A DNA stretch of 64,000 nucleotides from Anaerosoma tenue (GTDB lineage: Bacteria; Actinomycetota; Coriobacteriia; Anaerosomatales; Anaerosomataceae): contig NZ_JALNTY010000003.1 of the NCBI RefSeq assembly GCF_023161965.1, forward strand, positions 43,271-107,270, read 5' to 3'. This document shows, piece after piece, positions 55,898 to 64,000 of this stretch. Positions within the stretch are counted from its first letter, which is position 1. The number at the start of each line of letters is the position of its first letter. The notes under the pieces are model-generated. The model searched no databases and had not been told where the DNA came from. It saw only the letters and a program-made list of their open reading frames with translations. A program made the translations under genes and the position numbers.

Positions 55898-57016
55898 CTA
55901 CTGGTTGAAGTCGTGGCAGAGGTCGCAGATCGGACCCTCATGCTGGCTGTGGCAGGTGTTGCATGCCGAGTCCGGAGAGAGCCGCTTGTGCTCCTCCTTG
56001 AAGCTCGGCGGATGGTTGCTCCACAGTCCGTGGCACTTGTAGCAGTCGGCGTCGGTGTGGCACTGCTCGAAGCACTGCTCCTTGAGGTCGAATCCCGAGT
56101 AGCGGGGATGCGTGCGAAGGAACTCCTCCGAGTGCGGCATGCGGATACCGTGGCATGCGTCGCACGACTCCATCGAGTGGCAGCCCTCACAGTCGGTACG
56201 CGTGATCGTGGCCGTGCCGTAGATGCGATCGGCCGCCAGGCCAGACGCAGCGCTCGTGTCCTTCGCATGGCAGGTGGAGCACTCGGCGCTGGCGGTCTCG
56301 GCATCGTGACAGGCCAGGCATACCGACATCCCCACCGGCGCTGCCATATCGGCATGCTCGTCGGAACGGTGACAGTCGGCACACGCGTAACCCGCCTCCA
56401 GCGGCTCAGCGTGCGACATCATCACACCCGTCTCGTCGTTGCGGATGACCTCCGAGTCGATGCCCCGATGGCATGCGACGCACCGCCGCGACGGCACGTC
56501 CGCAGTGTACGCCGAGGAACCGAGGCCGTAGTGCGCGGCGATGTCGAGACCGCGGCGCAGCGCGTTGGATGGCAGCGACCACGCGTCCTCGTGACACCGC
56601 ACGCATGCGGCGTCCGCGTGAACACCGCTGTGGTCGTCGAGCCGGACCTCGGCGTGACAGGACAGGCAATACGAACTCTGAGCCGTGCTCACGTATGCCG
56701 AGGCGAGAGCCACCACGACACCGGCGACGACGACCCACGCGGCCCCGCGCCCGCCGCGTGCGGTCAGACTTGTGGTGGGCGCCGCATCAGCCTCCACCCG
56801 CTCCCCCGACTCCGGCATGCCCTCCCGCGCAGGCTCCTGCTCCCGGACGCGCCTCCGCCGTGCGCCCGGCAACATGACGATAATGGCAACCAGCACGATG
56901 ATCAGCACCAGGAGCACAGCGGCGGCCATGAGGAACACCGCGGCCGTGAGGTTGCTGGTGGGATCGGCGATGATATCCAGCGCCGCGGAGACGAGTGCTG
57001 TCGCCTGGATGTCCAT
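55898..57016 (-). CDS. Membrane-anchored dodecaheme c-type cytochrome with one CX3CH site
   Basis: The 372-residue protein has two membrane segments (about 24-48 and 93-112) with a charged loop between them and an exported domain with eleven CXXCH motifs (first CLSCH, last CDLCH) plus one CFEQCH, a CX3CH spacing. If all bind heme it carries 12. Candidate distal His residues are abundant. It would shuttle electrons between the quinone pool and extracytoplasmic partners. It begins at a TGATG junction with the preceding dodecaheme gene, so the two are translated together. No known named cytochrome matches with certainty. Confidence 0.92.
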   Translation of the reverse strand: MDIQATALVSAALDIIADPTSNLTAAVFLMAAAVLLVLIIVLVAIIVMLPGARRRRVREQEPAREGMPESGERVEADAAPTTSLTARGGRGAAWVVVAGVVVALASAYVSTAQSSYCLSCHAEVRLDDHSGVHADAACVRCHEDAWSLPSNALRRGLDIAAHYGLGSSAYTADVPSRRCVACHRGIDSEVIRNDETGVMMSHAEPLEAGYACADCHRSDEHADMAAPVGMSVCLACHDAETASAECSTCHAKDTSAASGLAADRIYGTATITRTDCEGCHSMESCDACHGIRMPHSEEFLRTHPRYSGFDLKEQCFEQCHTDADCYKCHGLWSNHPPSFKEEHKRLSPDSACNTCHSQHEGPICDLCHDFNQ

Positions 57017-58029
57017 CAGTCACCCGCCTTGGGCGGCTGCGCCGCATTGCCGGGATGCACGTGGCGAACGTGGCACGCAACGCACTCCTCCGGGTCGTGG
57101 CAGCGCACGCACGCCGGATCCTCTACGCCATCCGTGATCGCCGAGTGCTCCGGCAGGAACCCGTCGGGGTGCGGCATCTCGATACCGTGGCATGGTGTGC
57201 AGAGCGTGTCCGCGTCGTGGCATGCCGTGCACACCGCGAGGTCCCTCGCGGCTTCGTCCCCGTGCGACTGGCCGAAACCGGCAGGATGGGGCAGCACCGT
57301 GCCATGGCAGCGTACGCAATAGTCGGACGGATGACACACTCCGCACGACCGCAGGCTGCCGAGTCCGTGCGTCTGCGACCACTGCGAACCGTGGGTCACC
57401 TGCCACGGGCCGCGCTCAAGGCGCTCGTGCTGTGTGTGTGCCGAATGGCAGGCATCGCACTCGAGCGTGGCCTTCTCGCTCTGGTGGCAGGCGGTACACG
57501 ACTCCATCGTGTAGGTGCGCCGGACCCGTGCCGCATCGCCGTGAGCCACATCCCCGTGGCAGTCGATGCACGGCGAACCGCTCGCGCACGCGGGGTGCAG
57601 CACCCTGATGCCGTCGCGATCCGCCATCTCCTCGATGCCCGCCCTATGGCACGAAACACAGCCCTCATCAGCAACGCCCTGCGCGGGACCGGTAACCTCA
57701 GCAGCGCCCATGACCGCCGCCGGGACCATACGGGTGATGACCCGCCCGGCCATCCCGATGCGATCGGCCGATGTCGGCGCATGGCATGTGACGCACCCGG
57801 TGGAACCGTGCTCGCTTTCCGCAAGGGTGCCCGCATACGGACGCATCGCGTGGCAACTGCCGCACAAGCTCGAAGGGCCGGCAGCAGCAACGATCGTCAC
57901 GAACGCGGCCAGCAAGAGCGCCGCCGAAACGATGCCTGCGATCATGCGTGTACGACGAGAGTGCAGGATGACCCTCCAAAGGAGCCCGAAGACGGACGCG
58001 CCCGGCGACTCAGTGAGCGAGCATAGCAT
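57016..58029 (-). CDS. Membrane-anchored dodecaheme c-type cytochrome
   Basis: The exported part has twelve CXXCH motifs (CGSCH, CVTCH, CVSCH, CIDCH, CTACH, CDACH, CGVCH, CVRCH, CTACH, CTPCH, CVRCH, CVACH). A single hydrophobic segment (RMIAGIVSAALLLAAFVTIV, from about residue 28) would anchor the N-terminus, NapC-like. The first ATG is at 58029, but its Shine-Dalgarno is poor and the ATG near 57945 is possible. It is followed directly by the second dodecaheme gene. A strong terminator separates it from the hexaheme gene upstream, so it needs its own promoter; TATGCT near 58020 is a weak candidate. Confidence 0.9.
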   Translation of the reverse strand: MLCSLTESPGASVFGLLWRVILHSRRTRMIAGIVSAALLLAAFVTIVAAAGPSSLCGSCHAMRPYAGTLAESEHGSTGCVTCHAPTSADRIGMAGRVITRMVPAAVMGAAEVTGPAQGVADEGCVSCHRAGIEEMADRDGIRVLHPACASGSPCIDCHGDVAHGDAARVRRTYTMESCTACHQSEKATLECDACHSAHTQHERLERGPWQVTHGSQWSQTHGLGSLRSCGVCHPSDYCVRCHGTVLPHPAGFGQSHGDEAARDLAVCTACHDADTLCTPCHGIEMPHPDGFLPEHSAITDGVEDPACVRCHDPEECVACHVRHVHPGNAAQPPKAGD

Positions 58030-58056
58030 GAGGAAGCGTGCGGCGGCTCCAGAGCG

Positions 58057-58090
58057 AAAAGCGGGCTCCGGGGGATTCCCCGGAGCCCGC
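58057..58090 (-). terminator. Strong terminator after the hexaheme cytochrome gene
   Basis: A perfect 13-bp GC-rich stem (58078-58090 with 58061-58073) and a 4-base loop are followed by TTTT on the minus strand, 30 bp past the stop codon. Confidence 0.88.
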
Positions 58091-58119
58091 CTACGTGCAT
58101 GTTGCGTGTGTGGAATCGA

Positions 58120-59049
58120 CTAGAAGCCGATACCAACACCCGTAAGGCCGTCGGTGCCAACGTGGCACTTCAGGCAGACGCCGTCTTCCGTGGCCTTCGC
58201 GGCAGCGGTTGCCGTGTCGTTCACGAAGTCGGACGACATCATGAAGCGAGCGCCGCTGGTGAGGTGCGGGAAGTTGTCCGCAACCGTATCGGCGCCGCCA
58301 TCATGGCAGCTGGTGCAGTACGCTGAAGAGGCGTAAGCGACCTGGTCACCATCGACCGAAGCAGAAATGTGCGCACCTGGTTCGTACGCCACGAAGTCGG
58401 CCGTCATGATGTGCGAGTTGTAGGGGCCAGGCTCACCCGTACCCGCGATATCGCCGTCCGTGTTGCTAAGAGCATAGGTGCTCACGTAGTACGGATGGCA
58501 CTGCGTGCAGTACGCGCTCAGGGCGCCGTCACGGCTACCCGTGCTCAGATCCCAGTCAACGGCCGGGACGCCCGACTGGACGCCGATGTCGGCCTTGAGG
58601 ATCTTCTGAGACAAATCAGTCTGATCAACAGTGTTCGCGCCGTGCACGGCGTGGCACGCGGTGCAGGAGTTGCTATGGTTGAACTCCGTGTCCGACTGAT
58701 GGTTCGTCGGATCGTTATTGTACACGCGAACTGAGGAAGCACCCGTCGATGAGACGTGGCAGTAGTCACACGCGTTACCCACGGTGGCGCCCAGCAGCAC
58801 CTCGCCAGTGGCAGATGCTTTGTGGACCGCATGGCAGACCAGGCACTTCTCCGTGTTGTACGCATAACCCTTGTGCGGCGTTGCAGGACTGTCGTTTGGC
58901 GCCGTCGGATCCCAGGTGATGGTACCGGATGAAGTGTTGGCCATAGCACTCGCGGCGAACGCGAACACCAGGATCGCCGCCAGGAATAGAACAAAAGCAG
59001 TCTTCTTCATCGAAGTTCCCTTCGTGAAAGTTGAATTACTCTTTGGCAT
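58120..59049 (-). CDS. Secreted hexaheme c-type cytochrome
   Basis: The 309-residue precursor has a signal peptide (MKKTAFVLFLAAILVFAF, cleavage after AMA) and six CXXCH motifs: CLVCH, CDYCH, CTACH, CTQCH, CTSCH and CLKCH. Further His residues could give bis-His ligation for all six. There is no anchor, so it is released or surface-bound. ATG 59049 is chosen for the exceptional AGGAGGTGAT 8 bp upstream; ATG 59010 is the alternative. A dedicated promoter, structured leader and strong terminator make it a monocistronic, probably highly expressed unit. A role in extracellular electron transfer is plausible but unproven. Confidence 0.93.
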   Translation of the reverse strand: MPKSNSTFTKGTSMKKTAFVLFLAAILVFAFAASAMANTSSGTITWDPTAPNDSPATPHKGYAYNTEKCLVCHAVHKASATGEVLLGATVGNACDYCHVSSTGASSVRVYNNDPTNHQSDTEFNHSNSCTACHAVHGANTVDQTDLSQKILKADIGVQSGVPAVDWDLSTGSRDGALSAYCTQCHPYYVSTYALSNTDGDIAGTGEPGPYNSHIMTADFVAYEPGAHISASVDGDQVAYASSAYCTSCHDGGADTVADNFPHLTSGARFMMSSDFVNDTATAAAKATEDGVCLKCHVGTDGLTGVGIGF

Positions 59050-59150
59050 CGTAAGAATCACCTCCTGCCTTGCCTAAGCTCAAGCACAGTCGGCACAAGG
59101 GCCGACGGTCTTCCCCCATTGAGCATGCCGTGCTTGGCTCTCCACGGCAC
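59050..59150 (-). other. Structured 5' leader of the hexaheme cytochrome gene
   Basis: About 100 nt of untranslated RNA contain two stable hairpins: GTGCCGTG pairing with CACGGCAT, and GTCGGC-CCTTGT-GCCGAC. The second is followed by a purine-rich ribosome binding site. I could not match it to the cyclic-di-GMP riboswitch consensus or another known class. It may stabilise the message or regulate translation. Confidence 0.5.
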
Positions 59151-59156
59151 GCCCCG

Positions 59157-59185
59157 AATCTACCATTGAGTATCGGCAGAATCAA
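59157..59185 (-). promoter_or_regulatory. Promoter of the hexaheme cytochrome gene
   Basis: TTGATT (59180-59185) and TAGATT (59157-59162) on the minus strand are spaced by 17 bp, placing the start near 59150. Confidence 0.7.
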
Positions 59186-59213
59186 CGTGAAAGATGAACA
59201 AACCTGCCGCGCA

Positions 59214-60539
59214 TCAGCCTTCTGTGACCGAACCCTCCTCCGGCACCGAAGTCCTGCGACGGCGGGATGCCGCCACAACTCCGGCCAGCGCCAGGACCAC
59301 CAGCGGCACGGCACACACCACCCAGGGCACATTCGCACTGCGGACCGCCGCGAGCGGCGACCCGCCGGAATCAGGTATGCGCACGATCTGCACACGCCCG
59401 TTGGCGGTGTCCGCAACGGCGAACCAGTCGCGATCGGCATCGTATGCGATGCCCGTGGGATAGTTGAAGAGTCCATCGGTCTGACCCTGGTCGCCGTACC
59501 TGGCAACGATGCTCTGCTCGTCGGTGTCCACAACGTAGACGGCGAAGGCGAACGCATCCGCGAACACCAACCGTCCCGCGCCGTCAATCGTCATCCCAAC
59601 CGGCAGCTGCAGCGTGGAAGCGAGATCGGCCCCCGCCGTACCGGTGCTCTCCCCCGTTGCGGTCGCCCCGGCCGATGCCTGCGCATCACCCATCGTCGGC
59701 GGAGTCCCGTCGCCTTCCAGCGCCGCCGCCCTGGCAGAGGTCTCCGGCACGGCCCATTCAAGCTCGCCGTCAGGAGAGAACGCTTTCACCTGTCCATTGT
59801 GCGTATCCGTGATGTACAGCGTGCCATCCTCGGCGATCACCGCGCCGTTGGGCATGTCCACCTGGTCGAGGGCGATGCCACGCGACGACCACCGGGCGAT
59901 CTCCTCACCTTCAGGCGTGAAGAGGAACAGACCTTCGGCCGACGTGACAAAGACACGATCGTCCCGTACGGCGATCTGTATGGGTGAGGGCACCTCGAAC
60001 GCGCGGTCCACCTCGCCGTTGCCATCGAACACGATCACGAGATCCGTGCTGTTGGAGGCGACGTAGATCTCGCCGTCCTCGCTTGCAGCGATGCCCGCAG
60101 GTCCTTGCAGCATCGACACGCCCTCGCCCCCGTCGGGGCTGCCGGCGATCAACTCCCCGTGGAAGGAGCCGTCAGGGTTGAAGCCCAAGACACGGTTCAT
60201 CACCGAGTCGGTCACCCAGATGGTGCCGTCGGGATCGATGGCGGTGTGCGCCGGACTGCGGAGCTGATCCTCCGCGCTTGCGCTCGCGCCGTAGATCGAG
60301 CGCACCCACGTGAGCCCGCCGGAACGCTCCACCGTCTCGGCGGAGGGTTCATCGGGTGTGATGAGGTTGCCTACGAAGACCAGGATCGCGACGAGCAATC
60401 CGGCCAGGATCACCAGCAGCGCGATGAGCGCAAGACGCATCCGCGCGTAGCGCGCCGATGCTGCGTCTCTCACGCGGGGCTCTGCCGACGCAGCCTCGGA
60501 CACATGAACCGGCGACCGCCTCTTCGCATGCTTGGCCAT
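59214..60539 (-). CDS. Membrane-anchored NHL-repeat beta-propeller protein
   Basis: The 441-residue protein has a basic cytoplasmic N-terminus, a membrane helix (about 34-58), a propeller of NHL-type repeats (SPAHTAIDPDGTIWVTD, GPAGIAASEDGEIYVAS, PNGAVIAEDGTLYITDT, YPTGIAYDADRDWFAVAD) and a second C-terminal helix near 415-435. NHL propellers bind proteins or ligands and are often found beside multiheme cytochrome genes. It starts 7 bp after the TPR gene and ends before the hexaheme promoter. Confidence 0.88.
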   Translation of the reverse strand: MAKHAKRRSPVHVSEAASAEPRVRDAASARYARMRLALIALLVILAGLLVAILVFVGNLITPDEPSAETVERSGGLTWVRSIYGASASAEDQLRSPAHTAIDPDGTIWVTDSVMNRVLGFNPDGSFHGELIAGSPDGGEGVSMLQGPAGIAASEDGEIYVASNSTDLVIVFDGNGEVDRAFEVPSPIQIAVRDDRVFVTSAEGLFLFTPEGEEIARWSSRGIALDQVDMPNGAVIAEDGTLYITDTHNGQVKAFSPDGELEWAVPETSARAAALEGDGTPPTMGDAQASAGATATGESTGTAGADLASTLQLPVGMTIDGAGRLVFADAFAFAVYVVDTDEQSIVARYGDQGQTDGLFNYPTGIAYDADRDWFAVADTANGRVQIVRIPDSGGSPLAAVRSANVPWVVCAVPLVVLALAGVVAASRRRRTSVPEEGSVTEG

Positions 60540-60546
60540 CTGCCGG

Positions 60547-61275
60547 TCAGCCTCCGATCCTGTCCAGTGCCTCAAGCACCGGAGCGTAGTCGGGAACATA
60601 GGTGAGCGCCGCGTTGAAATCGGCACGCGCCTCATCGATGCGCCCGATCTCCTCGTAGAGCAGACCGCGGGCGAGCAGGACGTCGGCCATACGGCCGCTG
60701 AATTCAAGCGCCTCGGTGTATGCGTCGATCGCGCCCTCGGCATCGTCCATCTCGGTGAGGATCTCGCCTTTGAGGACACGGGCGGCTATCTCGTTCGTGT
60801 AGTCGGGGTCCATCGCGATGCCCCGCTCGGCAAGGCTCTTCTTCTCCGCCTCGGTCTCCTCGGCGACGATCTTCAGGGCCGCGTCTATCTCCTCGAGCGC
60901 TACGGCGTAGTCGCCTTCAACGAACGTGATGCGGGCGGCCTCGATGCCGACCGGCCCACGGCGTGTGCCCAGCGTCTCGTCGGCGCGCTCCACCGTCTTC
61001 GCCGCTGCTGCGGTATCTCCCGAAGCGGTCTGCGCGCGGATCAGTTGCGCCCATGCCGATGCGTTCTCGGGGTCCTGGGCAACAGTGCTCTCGAGAACGC
61101 GGATGTTGCGCTCGATGGCGGTGCGGGGGGCGCCCGATTCGAGCGATGACACGGTGATCAGCGCCCACAGGACGGCTACCAGGATGAGGATGACGAGTGC
61201 GAGCACGCCGAACTGCAGCCAGAAGAGCGACTCTCGCTCCCCGTCGACGTTGTTCCCCCTGCGCGTACGTGCCAC
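60547..61275 (-). CDS. Membrane-anchored TPR-repeat protein
   Basis: The 242-residue protein has a short charged N-terminus, one membrane helix (about 20-44) and tetratricopeptide-like repeats (DPENASAWAQLIRAQTASGD, EGAIDAYTEALEFSG, ARADFNAALTYVPD). Such proteins scaffold complexes and are common in cytochrome c maturation and electron-transfer loci. GTG 61275 has AAAGGAG 6 bp upstream. It is the first gene of the cytochrome-linked module and has its own promoter. Confidence 0.87.
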   Translation of the reverse strand: MARTRRGNNVDGERESLFWLQFGVLALVILILVAVLWALITVSSLESGAPRTAIERNIRVLESTVAQDPENASAWAQLIRAQTASGDTAAAAKTVERADETLGTRRGPVGIEAARITFVEGDYAVALEEIDAALKIVAEETEAEKKSLAERGIAMDPDYTNEIAARVLKGEILTEMDDAEGAIDAYTEALEFSGRMADVLLARGLLYEEIGRIDEARADFNAALTYVPDYAPVLEALDRIGG

Positions 61276-61321
61276 ATGGACTCCTTTGCGTGGATCCCCC
61301 TGCCCGCGAGGGGCCTGTCGC

Positions 61322-61350
61322 AGTATGCCGCAAGCCGCGGCCTCGTTCAA
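61322..61350 (-). promoter_or_regulatory. Promoter of the TPR-NHL genes
   Basis: TTGAAC (61345-61350) and CATACT (61322-61327) on the minus strand are separated by 17 bp, between leuC and the TPR gene. It lets this module be transcribed independently of leuC. Confidence 0.65.
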
Positions 61351-61376
61351 TGCGAACAAAGCCCCGGCGGCAACCG

Positions 61377-62645
<1,269 letters not shown>

Positions 62646-62780
62646 TGGGCGCTCCTTCGTGCCGAGTGTGGTTCGTGCATTCTACGCGATGGGACGAGGC
62701 GAGGCCACAGGTCCATCCAAGGAGCCGTGGCGCCCGTCACCGCCACTGCCGCAGCAGGGCCGTTCGCACGCTATGCGGTC

Positions 62781-62809
62781 TTGCCGTTTTTCCCTTTTTC
62801 CGTCATAGT
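62781..62809 (+). promoter_or_regulatory. Promoter of the vapBC-like pair, leaderless
   Basis: TTGCCG (62781-62786) and CATAGT (62804-62809) are spaced by 17 bp; the -10 ends 6 bp before the antitoxin ATG, implying a leaderless transcript. Apart from this and the leuC -10, I see nothing else in 62646-62815. Confidence 0.55.
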
Positions 62810-62815
62810 GACATC

Positions 62816-63046
62816 ATGCCCAAGACCAAGACTACCGTGTATCTCGACGAAGACGTCCTCCGTGGCGCCAAAGTGATGGCCGCCCGCACCGGCAAGAAAG
62901 ACTACGAGGTGGTCGAGGAGGCGCTCCGGGCGTACCTCGGCATGGAGGTCCTCGACCGGGTATGGAGTGCCGCCGACATGCCCGAGGACGAGGCGCTGCG
63001 CCTGGCGGTCGAAGAGGTGCATCGCTTCCGCTCCGGCTCCTCGTGA
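62816..63046 (+). CDS. Ribbon-helix-helix antitoxin-like protein
   Basis: The 76-residue protein starts with the RHH strand TTVYLDEDVLRGAKVMAA and helix YEVVEEALRAYL, typical of VapB- or CopG-type antitoxins, followed by an acidic C-terminal tail that would cover the toxin. ATG 62816 lies directly at the predicted transcript start. It overlaps the PIN toxin gene by 4 bp (GTGA). Confidence 0.87.
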   Translation: MPKTKTTVYLDEDVLRGAKVMAARTGKKDYEVVEEALRAYLGMEVLDRVWSAADMPEDEALRLAVEEVHRFRSGSS

Positions 63047-63462
63047 TCCGAGGCGTCCTTGACACCAACGTCTACGTTGCCGCGCTGCTCTCGCGTAGTG
63101 GCGCCCCAGCGCGACTGATGCGCGCCCTCGGCGACGGGCTGTTCGATGCCGTCGCCTGCCCGCGCTTGCTCGCCGAACTGCGTGGCGTGCTTGCGCGCCC
63201 CAAGATCGCCGAGCGCGTGGACGCCGAGACCGCGGCCGCCTTCGTTCTCTGGCTCGAGCGGGTGACCGTCTCCGTCCCTGACCCCGAGACCATCCAACAC
63301 GTCTGCCCCGACCCTGACGACGATTACCTGCTCGCTCTCGCACTCATCGGGCGCGCCCAGGTGATCGTCTCGGGCGCCGCGCATCTCCTCGGACTCCGGG
63401 ACTCGACACCGCGTACCATCTCACCTGCCGTCTTTGCCGAGCTCGTGGAGGGCTTGCGCTAA
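63043..63462 (+). CDS. PIN-domain toxin (VapC-like, COG1569 type)
   Basis: The 139-residue PIN-domain protein has LDTNVYVAALL at the N-terminus, LLAELRGVLARPKI in the middle and PDPDDDYLLALALIG, which supply the acidic metal-binding residues of a ribonuclease. The start is GTG 63043, coupled to the antitoxin. The pair lies on the plus strand between leuC and leuA, which read the other way, so it looks like an insertion into the leu locus. Confidence 0.88.
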   Translation: MIRGVLDTNVYVAALLSRSGAPARLMRALGDGLFDAVACPRLLAELRGVLARPKIAERVDAETAAAFVLWLERVTVSVPDPETIQHVCPDPDDDYLLALALIGRAQVIVSGAAHLLGLRDSTPRTISPAVFAELVEGLR

Positions 63463-63467
63463 GCGCC

Positions 63468-64000
63468 CTACACCTCGGCGGGCAGCTGAGGCCGTTCTGC
63501 CGCCACGAGCAGCCGGTTGAGCGCGTTCACGTACGCCTTGGCGCTAGACACGACGATGTCGGGGTGCGCGCCGCGGCCCGTGAAGGTGCGGCCGTCCTCG
63601 CTCTTGATGCGGATGGTGACCTCGCCCACCGCGTCGATGCCGCGGGTGATGGACTGCACGCTGAACTCGGTGAGGTCGTTGGGCTCGCGCACGATGCGGT
63701 TGATGGCGTTGTAGACCGCATCCACCGGACCGTTACCGTGGCTGGAGTCGATGAAGCTCTCGCCGTCACGGTCGATGAGCTCCACGGTGGCCGTGGGGAT
63801 GCCGGGCTCGCCGCAACTCACGTGCACCTGCTCCAGGTGGAAGACCTCGCCGATCATCCGCTCGGCCTCGCCTACAAGCGCCTCGAGGTCCTCGTCGTAG
63901 ACTTCCTTCTTCTTGTCCGCGAGGTCGAGAAATGCCTGGTGGATGTGCTCGAACTCGTCGTCTTCCATCACATAGCCGAGTTCCGCCAGCCGGTGGCGGA
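63468..64000 (-). CDS. leuA: 2-isopropylmalate synthase, C-terminal part (5' end outside window)
   Basis: The visible 3' end (about 176 codons) is the LeuA regulatory dimerisation domain, including RLAELGYVMEDDEFEHIH, LADKKKEVYDEDLEALV, SSHGNGPVDAVYNAINRIV and the late VVSSAKAYVNALNRLL. The frame is open to the right edge, so the GTG at 63971 is not the true start. LeuA is the committed, leucine-inhibited step. It converges with the toxin gene, with 5 bp between the stops. Confidence 0.93.
   Translation of the reverse strand, partial: RHRLAELGYVMEDDEFEHIHQAFLDLADKKKEVYDEDLEALVGEAERMIGEVFHLEQVHVSCGEPGIPTATVELIDRDGESFIDSSHGNGPVDAVYNAINRIVREPNDLTEFSVQSITRGIDAVGEVTIRIKSEDGRTFTGRGAHPDIVVSSAKAYVNALNRLLVAAERPQLPAEV

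Noticed and set aside
59050-59150. Cytochrome leader as a cyclic-di-GMP (GEMM) riboswitch, as in some metal reducers.
   Set aside because: The conserved GEMM core sequences and tetraloop are not present.

Overview
The window is GC-rich, densely packed DNA whose genes lie mostly on the minus strand. It reads like the chromosome of an anaerobic, respiring actinobacterium, probably Coriobacteriia-like. That placement is an inference from gene content: a PdtaS/PdtaR two-component pair with an ANTAR output domain, an actinobacterial-type LexA box, apparently leaderless genes, a menaquinone prenyltransferase, multiheme c-type cytochromes, a pyrophosphate-type phosphofructokinase, an Hdr-like iron-sulfur protein beside an archaeal-type glutamate synthase domain, and a probable selenoprotein. 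No rRNA, insertion sequence, prophage or CRISPR array was seen.

Layout. 1-5.6 kb: a partial glutamate synthase amidotransferase domain, an HdrB-HdrC fusion, a leader with two hexaloop hairpins ahead of a terminator (the form of an ANTAR target), a small unknown gene, and pdtaR/pdtaS. 5.6-9 kb: tRNA-Leu(CAA), adenine deaminase and an SOS-boxed UvrD-like helicase. 9-16 kb: class II aldolase, phosphofructokinase, accA/accD, class I aldolase, an acetyltransferase and nadE. 16.0-16.5 kb: a thioredoxin-like lipoprotein with an in-frame TGA at the redox site. 16.5-25.9 kb: a complete trp operon (E, GD, C, B2, F, a lipoprotein gene, B1, A) behind a tryptophan T-box. 26-33.6 kb: menA, an ABC uptake system, a beta-propeller lipoprotein, an M48-like protein lacking the zinc motif, hisIE and a small membrane protein. 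33.6-41.5 kb: his operon hisZ-G-D-C-B-H-A-F with a flavin-binding protein gene. 41.5-45.3 kb: dnaE and a YerC/HisR-type TrpR-family regulator. 45.4-54.2 kb: FAH-family hydrolase, MFS transporter, citramalate synthase, class A penicillin-binding protein, ilvE, a HepT/MNT-like pair and a flippase-like membrane protein. 54.2-64 kb: leuB-leuD, a five-gene multiheme cytochrome module, leuC, a VapBC-like pair on the opposite strand, and the 3' end of leuA.

Functionally the window is dominated by amino-acid synthesis. CimA, LeuCD, LeuB and IlvE fit the pyruvate/citramalate route to isoleucine as well as leucine synthesis. Operons are tightly coupled, with many ATGA or GTGA overlaps. Control appears at several levels: T-box attenuation (trp), a probable ANTAR antiterminator (hdrBC-glt), a dyad inside the his promoter, and LexA (helicase).

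The most unusual features are four related foldback elements (80-135 bp) at gene ends. Each has perfect outer inverted arms unique to that copy around a shared core. Two are read in frame as extra residues at the TrpA N-terminus and TrpE C-terminus. Also notable are the ANTAR-type leader, the putative selenoprotein, and the cytochrome module lying between leuC and leuD.
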